Below are positions 1-7,436 of a DNA stretch of 8,606 bases, one piece after another (position 1 is the stretch's first letter; each line of letters begins with the position of its first letter). The notes beneath the pieces were generated by a model, which made no database searches, had not been told where the DNA came from, and was given only the letters and a program-made list of their open reading frames with translations. A program made the translations under genes and the position numbers. The DNA is from GCA-2701705 sp036163455 (GTDB taxonomy: Bacteria; Pseudomonadota; Gammaproteobacteria; GCA-002705445; GCA-002716945), in the NCBI GenBank assembly GCA_036163455.1, contig JAYZKL010000051.1:1-8606 (forward strand), in the 5' to 3' direction.

Positions 1-165
1 ACAGGCATTATTTTAAACAGGAAATTGAAAGTTATACCAAAAGGTATGGATAATTTAAATGAACTAAAAGCATATACAAAAAAACCAATTTTTCAAACCT
101 ATAATAAACAAATTAATTCAAATGATAAAGTTTTTAGGAAATTATTAAATTTATTAGTTTTATGA
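1..165 (+). CDS. 3' end of an unidentified gene (partial, 54 codons)
   Basis: Frame 1 is open from the window edge to a TGA at 163-165. The other two plus frames and all minus frames over this stretch contain stops. In DNA this AT-rich, a 54-codon open stretch ending exactly where the next gene ends is more likely a real C-terminus than chance. The visible peptide is basic and asparagine/lysine-rich (it begins TGIILNRKLKVIPKG and ends RKLLNLLVL), with no cysteines and no long hydrophobic segment. I do not recognise the family and assign no function. Its stop lies 2 bp from the convergent stop of the aldolase gene, so the two transcripts must end inside each other's coding sequence or overlap. 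The start and most of the protein lie outside the window. Confidence 0.55.
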   Translation, partial: TGIILNRKLKVIPKGMDNLNELKAYTKKPIFQTYNKQINSNDKVFRKLLNLLVL

Positions 166-167
166 TT

Positions 168-1166
168 TTATAATTTACCAACAGACGCTTTGGAACATAA
201 TGAGGCTCTCTCGATTAATACCTCTTGTGATTTATGTATATTGTCATCTCTACCAGCCCAAGTTTTCAAAGCTGTTTGTTGTATTGCTCTGGCATAAGAA
301 AATGTTACTCTCCAAGGTAGACCGCTAAAGTTTTTGTTCATTAAATTTAAATGATTAGTGGATTCATCATCTGTCTGTCCTCCAGATAAAAATGCAACCC
401 CAGCTAACTCATCCGGTAAACAATTTTTTAGACATTCAATAGTCCTTTGTGCAACCTGATCATAATCCGCTCTGTTATCATTTTTATTGCCAGATATAAC
501 CATGCTAGGTTTAAGAACAGTTCCTGGTAAATAAATATTGAAGTTATTAATTTCTTCAAAAAGAGATGTCAGTGTATTTTTTGTTATCTCGTATGATTTT
601 TCTATAGAATGTTCACCATCAATTAGAATTTCTGGTTCTACTATAGGCACTAAATCATTCTCCTGACAAAGAGACGCGTATCTTGCTAATGCATTACAAT
701 TTGAAGAAATACATGCCCTACTAGGTATCTTATCTCCTATTGTAATCACTGCTCTCCACTTACAAAATTTTGCACCTAATTTTGCATATTCTACAAGCCT
801 ATCTCTCAATCCATCAAGACCTTCTGTAATTTTCTCATCTTGATGGTTCGATAAATCCTTTGCTCCTTTATCAACTTTTATCCCTGGTAGTATCCCAATT
901 TCTTCAAGAAATTTAACAAATGGCACACCTGTACTCATCTCTTGCCTAAATGTTTCATCAAATAGTATGGTTCCACTAATATAATTCGATAAACCAGGAG
1001 ATGTAACAATTAATTCTCTGTATTTTTTTCTATTTTCCTCTGTGTTTTCGACATTTATAGAAGCTAATCTTTTTGCAATAGTTGGATTACTCTCATCCAT
1101 TGCTAGAATTCCTTTTGGCTCTTCCAACATTTTATTAGCGGTAGATTTTAAATTTTCTTTATTCAT
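168..1166 (-). CDS. fba: Fructose-1,6-bisphosphate aldolase, class I (eukaryote-type)
   Basis: This cytosolic enzyme reversibly cleaves fructose-1,6-bisphosphate to dihydroxyacetone phosphate and glyceraldehyde-3-phosphate through a lysine Schiff base, without a metal. The 332-residue protein covers the glycolytic class I aldolase barrel. Residues matching the rabbit enzyme at a constant offset of -10 are Asp24 (LAMDES), Lys97 (GIKVDKG), Lys136 and Arg138 (FCKWRAV), Glu177 and Glu179 (VPIVEPEI), the Schiff-base Lys219 (GTVLKPSM), Ser261 (FLSGGQ) and Arg293 (YARAIQ). So the whole catalytic set is present. It ends at SKASVGKL, shorter than animal aldolases, and lacks the terminal tyrosine tail. 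The start is ATG; no good Shine-Dalgarno is visible before it. It is the last gene of the operon, 12 bp after pyk, and its TAA is 2 bp from a convergent stop. It is unrelated in sequence to the zinc-dependent class II enzyme. Function is near certain; the gene symbol is generic. Confidence 0.97.
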   Translation of the reverse strand: MNKENLKSTANKMLEEPKGILAMDESNPTIAKRLASINVENTEENRKKYRELIVTSPGLSNYISGTILFDETFRQEMSTGVPFVKFLEEIGILPGIKVDKGAKDLSNHQDEKITEGLDGLRDRLVEYAKLGAKFCKWRAVITIGDKIPSRACISSNCNALARYASLCQENDLVPIVEPEILIDGEHSIEKSYEITKNTLTSLFEEINNFNIYLPGTVLKPSMVISGNKNDNRADYDQVAQRTIECLKNCLPDELAGVAFLSGGQTDDESTNHLNLMNKNFSGLPWRVTFSYARAIQQTALKTWAGRDDNIHKSQEVLIERASLCSKASVGKL

Positions 1167-1178
1167 AATTTTTTTGAT

Positions 1179-2615
1179 CTAAACATCTAAGAGTTTACCA
1201 ACTTCTACTATTTTAAGTGCATTGGTACCTCCACTTGTTCCCATCAAATCTCCTTTAGTTATTATTACCAAATCACCTTTTTTAACGGCTCCTTGTTTCT
1301 CCATTAGTTTTATTACTTGTTTATTTGCTCGTGCATGATCATGTTCTACCTTTTCTAATCTGATAGAATAAACTCCCCTATACAAACATATTCTTCTACT
1401 AGTTCTTTCGTTTACTGTCATAGCATAAATAGGAATTGAAGACTGGATTCTTGACATCCACAATGGTGTTGAACCTGTTTCAGTAAGTGCAGCAATAGCC
1501 TTAATGTTGGATCTATCAGCACCATAGACAGCAGCCATAGCAATTATTTGGTCGACTTTATTAAACCTGTCCTCAGTATTAGTAATTTTAATTTTTTTCG
1601 AACTAGTTTTTTCCGCTATGTCACAAATTCTACTAGCTTCTTGCACAACTTCTGCAGGGTACATACCAACAGCAGTTTCAGCAGACAGCATAATTGCATC
1701 TACGCCTGAACAAGCAGCATTTGAAACATCAAAAACTTCTGCTCTAGTTGGTACAGGGCTTGTTTTCATTGACTCCATCATTTGTGTAGCAACAATGACT
1801 AATTTATCGTGGTCCATTGCTTTTGCAATCAACTCATCTTGTACTGCAGGCAATAATTCAATACCAATTTCTACGCCCAGATCACCACGTGCTATTAAAA
1901 TTCCATCAGAATGATCTAAAATTGAATCAATATTCTCTAAAGCTTCATTTCTTTCAATTTTAGCTATAAGACCTATTTTTTTCTTATCAGTTATCTTCTT
2001 GACTGCAATCAAATCATCTTTATTTTTAACAAATGATACTGCTACATAATCAATATCTAATTTGATTGCTTTTTTTAAATCAGAGATATCTTTGTTGGTG
2101 AGCCCCTTAACAGATAAACCACCTCCTTTTTTATTTAAACCCTGAAAAGGTAACAATCTTCCACCTCTCAAAACTGTAGTAAAAATTTTCTTTTCTTTTA
2201 TTTTATTTATTTTAAGTTTTATTAATCCATCACTTAGGAGTATTTCATCTTTTGGTTTTAAACTCTTGTGTAAATCTTTATAAGTTACGCCCACTTTTGA
2301 ATTATCACCATCTTTATCATTGAGCATAGTGTCTATGACAAAATCTTGGTTATTTTCTAAATCTATATAATCTTTTTTTGCAAAGCCCTTAATTCTTATT
2401 TTATGACCCTGCAAATCAATCATTATTGCAACAGGCCTTTCAAGTTTTTTTGAGGAAGATTTTAAGTTCTCTATTATTTCTTTAGCATCTTCTATTTTTG
2501 CATGCGATAGATTAAGCCTGAAGACATCTGTGCCAGCTGCTATGAGTTCAGTCAATTTTGTTGGCATTATTGTTGACGGACCCAATGTAGAAATAATTTT
2601 TGTTCTTTTTCTCAT
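1179..2615 (-). CDS. pyk: Pyruvate kinase, PykA type
   Basis: This enzyme transfers phosphate from phosphoenolpyruvate to ADP, giving pyruvate and ATP at the end of glycolysis. At 478 residues it is close to E. coli PykA (480) and shares PykA-like stretches such as DLQG and NKKGGGLSVKGLT. N-terminal barrel motifs are KIISTLGPST (6-15) and FRLNLSHA with Arg33, Asn35 and Ser37. The catalytic core has Lys219 and Glu221 (AKIER), Asp245 (ARGDLGVE) and Thr277 (ATQMMESM). The PTRAEV and MLSAETA motifs (289-294, 309-315) follow, then the C-terminal allosteric domain (about 350-478), which ends the barrel-B-C order expected of the family. An oddity is His71 in DLQGHKIR, where the family usually has proline. 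The start ATG lies 3 bp after the pgk stop with no Shine-Dalgarno, which suggests translational coupling. The stop is TAG. Confidence 0.97.
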   Translation of the reverse strand: MRKRTKIISTLGPSTIMPTKLTELIAAGTDVFRLNLSHAKIEDAKEIIENLKSSSKKLERPVAIMIDLQGHKIRIKGFAKKDYIDLENNQDFVIDTMLNDKDGDNSKVGVTYKDLHKSLKPKDEILLSDGLIKLKINKIKEKKIFTTVLRGGRLLPFQGLNKKGGGLSVKGLTNKDISDLKKAIKLDIDYVAVSFVKNKDDLIAVKKITDKKKIGLIAKIERNEALENIDSILDHSDGILIARGDLGVEIGIELLPAVQDELIAKAMDHDKLVIVATQMMESMKTSPVPTRAEVFDVSNAACSGVDAIMLSAETAVGMYPAEVVQEASRICDIAEKTSSKKIKITNTEDRFNKVDQIIAMAAVYGADRSNIKAIAALTETGSTPLWMSRIQSSIPIYAMTVNERTSRRICLYRGVYSIRLEKVEHDHARANKQVIKLMEKQGAVKKGDLVIITKGDLMGTSGGTNALKIVEVGKLLDV

Positions 2616-2618
2616 AAA

Positions 2619-3770
2619 CTATCTATCTAATTTACTTATGGCTGGTAATTTTTCACCTTCCATATACTTTAAGAGTGATCCTCCACCAGTTGATAAATAA
2701 GTTACATCATTTTGTAGATTAAGCCTCTCTACAATTGGTATTGTGTCTCCACCACCAATAATTGAATAAACATCTGAAGATGCAATTTTTTTCAAAATTT
2801 CAACTGTTCCAATATCAAACGGTTTTTTTTCAACGTAACCTAACGGACCATTCCAAAAAATTGTCTTAGATGATTCTATAATTGACTTATATTTGTTAAT
2901 TGTTTGTTTTCCAATATCAAAGATACTCTCATTTAATTGTACCATAGAAACTGATTTATTTTTAAACTGATTAGTTTTTTCTGGTTCTGAGCAAATAACA
3001 TCCTCAGGAAGAATAATTTTTTTAAAATGAGAGCTTTTAATAATTTTGACCGCATCATTAATAAATTCTTTCTCAACCAGTGACTTACCAATTTCATACC
3101 CAAGGGCATAGAGAAAGGTATTTAGTATTCCACCTCCTAAAATCATAAAATCACTTTTATGAATTAATTTAGAAATGATTTTTATTTTTGTTGAAATTTT
3201 AGCTCCAGAAATTATTGTTAAAAGTGGTTTTTTTTCATTATGTATAACTTTATTAGCATTATTAATTTCATCATCTACAAGCAATCCACTATATGAGTCT
3301 ATATAATCCATGACTCCATACGTTGATGATTCCTTTCTATGAGATGTACCAAAAGCATCAAAAACAAATATATCTGCTAAGGCTGCTATCTTTTTTGAAA
3401 GTACTTTATCATTCTCTTTTTCTCCGTTTTGAAATCTTACGTTTTCACACATAACTATTTCATTTCTACCAATTTCAAAACCATTAACCCAATTCTCTAA
3501 AAACTTAACAGCAAATCCCAATTCTTTAGTTAGATATTCAGAAATTTTTCTTAAAGATAGTTCTGGTGTATTTTTTCCTTCATCTGGCCTGCCTAAATGG
3601 GACAATATAATTATGCTATTATTATTTTTGATTAAATGTAAAATTGTAGGTATAGATTTTTTGATCCTGAAGTCGCTCTGAATACACCCATCATGCATAG
3701 GTACATTCAAATCTAATCTTAACAAAACTTTTTTATTTACAATCTCTACATTTTTAATTGACTTTAGCAT
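2619..3770 (-). CDS. pgk: Phosphoglycerate kinase
   Basis: This cytosolic enzyme reversibly transfers phosphate from 1,3-bisphosphoglycerate to ADP, following GAPDH. It has 383 residues from ATG 3770, close to the usual bacterial length of about 390. The 3-phosphoglycerate site is visible as RLDLNVP (18-24; Asp20, Asn22), Arg35, SHLGRP (57-62; His58, Arg61), ENVRF (Arg112) and DAFGTSHR (Arg145). The nucleotide half has SGAKISTK (Lys191, Lys195), GGGILNTF, FWNGPLG with Glu314, GGGDT (339-343) and STGGG (360-364). A TTG one codon upstream (3773) could also open the frame. I prefer the ATG because it forms a TGATG stop-start overlap with gap and is a far stronger start codon. The sequence is fairly divergent and lysine/isoleucine-rich, but no key residue is missing. 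The stop is TAG. Confidence 0.96.
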   Translation of the reverse strand: MLKSIKNVEIVNKKVLLRLDLNVPMHDGCIQSDFRIKKSIPTILHLIKNNNSIIILSHLGRPDEGKNTPELSLRKISEYLTKELGFAVKFLENWVNGFEIGRNEIVMCENVRFQNGEKENDKVLSKKIAALADIFVFDAFGTSHRKESSTYGVMDYIDSYSGLLVDDEINNANKVIHNEKKPLLTIISGAKISTKIKIISKLIHKSDFMILGGGILNTFLYALGYEIGKSLVEKEFINDAVKIIKSSHFKKIILPEDVICSEPEKTNQFKNKSVSMVQLNESIFDIGKQTINKYKSIIESSKTIFWNGPLGYVEKKPFDIGTVEILKKIASSDVYSIIGGGDTIPIVERLNLQNDVTYLSTGGGSLLKYMEGEKLPAISKLDR

Positions 3771-4780
3771 CAAATTTTACAAAGAACTCTTACGACGTCT
3801 AGCATTCTATTCGAAAAACCCCACTCATTATCATACCAGGCACAAACTTTATAAAAATTTCCATCAATTTCTCTAGTTAATGTCTCATCATATATTCCAG
3901 AAAAAGCAGAATGATTAAAATCTATGGAAACAAGCGGCTCCGAAGTATATCCTAAAATTCCTTTCAATTCATTTTCGGATGCTTCTTTTAATATTTTATT
4001 AATGTTTTCTATTGAGCTCTTCTTTGAAGGAGAAAAACATAAATCAACTAACGAAACATTCAATGTTGGTACTCGTATTGCAAAACCATCTAACTTCCCA
4101 TTCAATTCCGGAAGCACTAAACCTACGGCTGAAGCAGCTCCAGTTTTTGTTGGTATCATAGATTGGGTAGCTGATCGTGCCCTTCTTAAATCTGTATGAT
4201 ATACATCAGTGAGAACCTGATCATTTGTATATGAGTGAATTGTAGTCATCAAACCATATTCTATTCCAATATCTCTATGTAAGTTTTTAACTAAAGTTGC
4301 TAAACAGTTTGTTGTGCATGAAGCATTCGAAATTATTGTATGTGAGTCATTTAATGTATCTTCATTTACACCAAATACTATTGTTGCATCTACATCCTTT
4401 GCCGGAGCTGATATTAAGACTTTTTTTGCACCAGCTTCAATATGTTTAGCTGAACCAGATTTAGAAGCAAAAAAACCTGTGCATTCTAAAACAATATCAA
4501 TATTTAATTTTTTCCAAGGTAAATTAGATGGATCTCTTTCTGATAAAACAAGCACCTCATGATTTTTATCTATGATAATTTTATTATTTTCAACATTTAC
4601 ATGATTTTGAAATTTACCATGCACGCTATCATGTTTAAGCAGATATGCATTTATGTCAGCATTACCTAAATCATTAACAGCAACTATTTTAATTTCATCC
4701 GAGAAACCACTTTCAAAATTTGCTCTAAATACATTCCTACCTATTCTTCCAAAACCATTAATTGCAACATTTATAGTCAT
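3770..4780 (-). CDS. gap: Glyceraldehyde-3-phosphate dehydrogenase, type I
   Basis: This enzyme oxidises and phosphorylates glyceraldehyde-3-phosphate to 1,3-bisphosphoglycerate with reduction of NAD(P). The 336-residue protein opens with the Rossmann motif INGFGRIGR (7-15). VNDL at 35-38, with Asp37, matches an NAD-binding acidic residue. The active site SNASCTTNC (151-159) carries the catalytic Cys155, with base His182 in TTIHSYTNDQ. DLRRARSAT, IPTKTGAA, RVPTLNVS and the C-terminal WYDNEWGFSNRM follow in the normal order. The stretch NDQVLTDVYH through GAASAVGLVLPELNGKLDG strongly resembles beta/gammaproteobacterial Gap. The ATG overlaps the tkt stop as ATGA (4777-4780), and an AGG about 8 nt upstream is the best Shine-Dalgarno remnant in the operon. 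The stop TGA shares one base with the pgk ATG. Coenzyme preference is probably NAD, not proven from sequence. Confidence 0.98.
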   Translation of the reverse strand: MTINVAINGFGRIGRNVFRANFESGFSDEIKIVAVNDLGNADINAYLLKHDSVHGKFQNHVNVENNKIIIDKNHEVLVLSERDPSNLPWKKLNIDIVLECTGFFASKSGSAKHIEAGAKKVLISAPAKDVDATIVFGVNEDTLNDSHTIISNASCTTNCLATLVKNLHRDIGIEYGLMTTIHSYTNDQVLTDVYHTDLRRARSATQSMIPTKTGAASAVGLVLPELNGKLDGFAIRVPTLNVSLVDLCFSPSKKSSIENINKILKEASENELKGILGYTSEPLVSIDFNHSAFSGIYDETLTREIDGNFYKVCAWYDNEWGFSNRMLDVVRVLCKI

Positions 4781-6780
4781 TTTCTTCGCCTATTTTTCTT
4801 AATTAATTTCTTAGCTTCTTTAACAATATTATTTTTAGTAAACCCAAAAAACTCCATTGCTTCCGAACCTGGGGCAGATAACCCAAAACTATTCATATTT
4901 AAGCTGCTGCCGCTTCTTCCAATAAATTGGTACCAAAAATCTCCTACTCCTGCTTCTACTGATAAAATATTTACAAAATTATGAGGCAAAACCTTTTCTC
5001 TGTATTTTGAGTCTTGCTTGAGAAAGATATCGGCACATGGCATAGAAACAACACGAACTTTTATTTTTTCTTCAGACAATTTTCTAGCAGCATCAATAGT
5101 TATATTCAATTCTGATCCAGTAGCTATCATTATAACATCAGGGTTCTTGTGATTCTCAAATATCGTGTAACCTCCCTTACTTATAGATTGTTTTTGGTCA
5201 GACGTTCTAATAATCTCAGGTAGAGACTGTCGAGTTAAAACTATTGATGAAGGTCCAGACTTATTCATTAGAGAGTATTTCCATGCAAGCGCCGTTTCAC
5301 ATAAGTCAGCCGGTCTCCAAACATCCATGCCAGGTATTAATCTCAATGATGTTAGCTGCTCAACAGCTTGGTGCGTAGGACCATCTTCACCTAAACCAAT
5401 TGAATCATGTGTAAATACATAAATAATGGGTAATTTCATTAATGCTGACATTCTAATAGCGTTTTTAGCATACTCAGAAAAAATAAGAAAAGTGCTGGCA
5501 TATGGTCTAAATCCACCATGAAGGTAAAGCCCATTACTTATTGCTGACATGCCAAATTCTCTTACACCATAATAAATATATTTGCCGGAGAAGTTTTTCT
5601 TTGTTATTGCTTTAGAGGATGACCAATAAACCAAGTTAGAGTCTTTCAAATCAGCTGATCCACCAACTAATTCAGGCAAATGTTTCCCTATACTTTCTAA
5701 AACAACTTGCGATGATTTTCTTGTAGCCATAGGTTTATTCTTGTTATTGATTAATTTAGAAACTTCCTTATTTAAGACATTTGGCAATTTATTTCTGAGT
5801 CTTCTTGATAATTCCAATGAATCTTTTGGAAATTGTTTTTTATATTTAGTATATTTTTCATTCCATTTCTTTTCTAAATGCTCTCCTTTTTTTCTAAAAT
5901 CCCAGCTCTTATATATATCATTAGGTATATGAAATGGTTTATGTGGCCATGAGAGTTTTTTACGAGTAAGGTTTACTTCCTCTTGCCCTAGCGGCGCTCC
6001 ATGAACTGAACCTGTTCCTTCTTTATTTGGTGAACCAAAACCAATTTTTGTTTTAGCACATATTATAGTTGGTCTATTTCTTTCTCTTTTAGCAGCAACA
6101 ATAGATTTAGTAATTTTTTCAAAGTTATGCCCGTCAACATTATCAATTACATTCCAATTATATGCTTCAAACCTTTTTTTAATATTCTCTGAAAACCAAA
6201 GTTCAATATCACCATCTATTGAAATACCATTCATATCATAAATTACTATCAATTTATTTAACCCTAATGTTCCAGCAAGAGAACATGCTTCATGAGATAT
6301 TCCCTCCATCAAACACCCATCTCCTGCAAATACATATGTATAGTGATTTATTATTTCATGTTTAGGTTTATTAAATTCTTCAGCAAGTATCTTTTCAGCC
6401 ATAGCCATTCCCACTGCATTTGCTAATCCTTGTCCAAGAGGCCCCGTTGTAGTTTCTACACCAGGTGTTATATCATGCTCAGGATGTCCGGGCGTTTTGG
6501 AATGAAGTTGGCGAAAATTTTTTATATCCTTAATTGTTAATTTATATCCTGTTAGATGCAAAAGCGAATAAAGCAACATTGAGCCATGTCCATTTGATAG
6601 AACAAAACGATCTCTATTGATCCAATTTGGGTTATTTGGGTTATGCTGAAGGAAATTATTCCATAAGACATTGGCAACATCAGCCATTCCCATTGGTGCA
6701 CCTGGGTGACCAGATTTAGCCTTCTCAACAGCGTCTATACTTAAAAATCTAATTGCATTAGACAAATCTTTTTTATTCAC
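4777..6780 (-). CDS. tkt: Transketolase
   Basis: This thiamine-diphosphate enzyme moves two-carbon ketol units between sugar phosphates, linking the non-oxidative pentose phosphate pathway to glycolysis. The 667-residue protein compares with 663 in E. coli TktA and has all three domains. The ThDP/metal motif runs from GDG (153-155) to Asn184. Active-site histidines match E. coli at His25 (GHPG), His65 (SNGHGS), His99 (TPGHPE), His260 (GSVHGAP) and His470 (GPTHQ). Glu408 (VREFGM) is the catalytic glutamate, with Arg354, Ser381, Asp466 and Arg517 for substrate phosphate and hydroxyl contacts. The start is GTG, and alignment to E. coli TktA fits it exactly. No alternative start exists between it and the upstream in-frame TAA. 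No Shine-Dalgarno lies at normal distance; a 7-codon mini-ORF ends on the GTG. The sequence YDMN at 181-184 is a small change from the common YDDN. The last residues are very basic (KKNRRRK). Confidence 0.98.
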   Translation of the reverse strand: MNKKDLSNAIRFLSIDAVEKAKSGHPGAPMGMADVANVLWNNFLQHNPNNPNWINRDRFVLSNGHGSMLLYSLLHLTGYKLTIKDIKNFRQLHSKTPGHPEHDITPGVETTTGPLGQGLANAVGMAMAEKILAEEFNKPKHEIINHYTYVFAGDGCLMEGISHEACSLAGTLGLNKLIVIYDMNGISIDGDIELWFSENIKKRFEAYNWNVIDNVDGHNFEKITKSIVAAKRERNRPTIICAKTKIGFGSPNKEGTGSVHGAPLGQEEVNLTRKKLSWPHKPFHIPNDIYKSWDFRKKGEHLEKKWNEKYTKYKKQFPKDSLELSRRLRNKLPNVLNKEVSKLINNKNKPMATRKSSQVVLESIGKHLPELVGGSADLKDSNLVYWSSSKAITKKNFSGKYIYYGVREFGMSAISNGLYLHGGFRPYASTFLIFSEYAKNAIRMSALMKLPIIYVFTHDSIGLGEDGPTHQAVEQLTSLRLIPGMDVWRPADLCETALAWKYSLMNKSGPSSIVLTRQSLPEIIRTSDQKQSISKGGYTIFENHKNPDVIMIATGSELNITIDAARKLSEEKIKVRVVSMPCADIFLKQDSKYREKVLPHNFVNILSVEAGVGDFWYQFIGRSGSSLNMNSFGLSAPGSEAMEFFGFTKNNIVKEAKKLIKKNRRRK

Positions 6781-6803
6781 TATTTTGTACCAAGGGTGAT
6801 CAT
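6780..6803 (-). other. 7-codon mini-ORF bridging the prx-like gene and tkt
   Basis: On the minus strand an ATG at 6803 overlaps the TGA of the redox gene (ATGA). It opens seven codons (M-I-T-L-G-T-K), and its TAG (6782-6780) shares its final G with the GTG start of tkt (TAGTG). A GGAGG at 6810-6806 precedes the ATG but only 2 nt away, which is too close for an ideal ribosome site, and it is 25 nt from the GTG. The GGAGG also encodes Trp-Arg of the upstream protein, so it may be coincidental. It could let ribosomes pass from the redox gene to tkt by reinitiation. Expression is unproven, and chance is a real alternative. Confidence 0.25.
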
Positions 6804-7354
6804 TTCCTCCATTTTATCGAACAACCTACGCTAGAATATTGCTTCTCTGGACCTTTCCCTGTTCTAGCTATCTGAAACATAGCAGTAAATAAATCACTAG
6901 CATTAGGATTTATAGCTGCCTTCATACCCCTATCATCAAATCTCCCTCTATATTGGAGTTTTAATTCACTGTTGTAACCAAAGAAATCAGGAGTACAGAT
7001 TGAATCATATTTCTTTGCAATTTCTTGTGTCTCATCAATAAGATAAGGGAAGCTAAATCCAAACTTCTTTGCAATTTTTACCATATTCTCATATGAATCT
7101 TCAGGAAAAGAAATATAGTCATTAGGATTAATAGCTACACAACCTATACCCTTCTTTTCTAGAACAGACATTTCAACAACAAGCTTTTCTAAAATTGCTT
7201 GCACGTAGGGACAATGATTACATAGGAACATTACCAATAATCCTTTTTCTCCTTTACAATCATTTAAGGACCATTTTTTGCCGTCTACGTTTTTAAGGCT
7301 GAAATCATGGGCTTTCTCCCCAAAATTACAGACCGGTGTTGATAATTCTACCAT
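6800..7354 (-). CDS. Thioredoxin-fold, peroxiredoxin-like protein with CXXC motif
   Basis: This 184-residue protein is of the AhpC/TSA-related, PRX-like group often annotated as a thioredoxin family protein. It starts with the fold's usual entry, FGEKAHDFSLKNVDGK (11-26). It carries CNHCPYV (45-51), a redox CXXC at Cys45/Cys48 at the start of a helix. CTPDFFGY (120-127) supplies the cis-proline loop with an extra Cys120, and a conserved-looking GCSIKW tail (177-182) adds Cys178. No signal peptide or membrane segment is visible, so it should be cytosolic. The substrate is unknown: peroxidase, disulfide reductase or regulatory roles are all possible. The ATG is the only start between an in-frame upstream TGA and the fold, though it lacks a Shine-Dalgarno. 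It is the first gene of the operon, 19 bp before tkt and downstream of a perfect -10 box. Its position suggests a redox link to sugar-phosphate metabolism, which is inference only. Confidence 0.85.
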   Translation of the reverse strand: MVELSTPVCNFGEKAHDFSLKNVDGKKWSLNDCKGEKGLLVMFLCNHCPYVQAILEKLVVEMSVLEKKGIGCVAINPNDYISFPEDSYENMVKIAKKFGFSFPYLIDETQEIAKKYDSICTPDFFGYNSELKLQYRGRFDDRGMKAAINPNASDLFTAMFQIARTGKGPEKQYSSVGCSIKWRK

Positions 7355-7387
7355 GTTAAATAATTGAATATGTTCAAAGGCTCACCT

Positions 7388-7393
7388 ATTATA
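7388..7393 (-). promoter_or_regulatory. -10 box of the promoter for the prx-like/tkt/glycolytic operon
   Basis: Read on the minus strand this is a perfect TATAAT, preceded by TAC rather than the extended-10 TGn. Transcription would start near 7381, giving a leader of roughly 27 nt before the ATG at 7354. No good TTGACA match lies 16-18 bp upstream (A/T-rich only), so the promoter may be weak or need an activator. It is the only clear promoter candidate I see for the whole operon. Confidence 0.55.
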
Positions 7394-7397
7394 GTAG

Positions 7398-7422
7398 TTA
7401 ACAAAGCAATAATTTTGTTTAA
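7398..7422. repeat. Imperfect inverted repeat between the two divergent -10 boxes
   Basis: AACAAA at 7400-7405 and TTTGTT at 7414-7419 form perfect 6-bp arms around an 8-bp spacer. The match continues outward as TTAACAAA against TTTGTTTAA with one extra base on the right. It lies between the two divergent TATAAT boxes, over the expected -35 zones, which is where a shared regulator could bind. The arms are all but one base A/T, so in this background the repeat could be chance. No regulator family is recognised from it. Confidence 0.3.
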
Positions 7423-7436
7423 TACAGTGATATTGA

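Noticed and set aside
1618..1914. Plus-strand open frame of 98 codons opposite pyk
   Set aside because: It lies opposite a strongly conserved pyruvate kinase core and has no start signal or recognised family. The same applies to the plus-strand frames at 3924-4199, 4314-4562 and 5741-5932.
3771..3773. TTG as the start of pgk, giving one extra residue
   Set aside because: The next codon is an ATG that overlaps the gap stop as TGATG. ATG is a much stronger start, and the extra residue adds nothing to the fold.
4195..4215. Possible coenzyme-switch signature in GAPDH (Val-Tyr at 193-194, where Bacillus has Leu-Pro and chloroplast enzymes have Ala-Ser)
   Set aside because: DVYH is, to my knowledge, normal in beta/gammaproteobacterial Gap, and Asp37-Leu38 is retained. 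So it is a family feature rather than evidence for NADP use.
6778..6803. Programmed -1 frameshift fusing the mini-ORF to tkt
   Set aside because: The bases before TAG (ACA AAA) do not form a proper slippery heptamer. The GTG start alone aligns exactly with the transketolase N-terminus.
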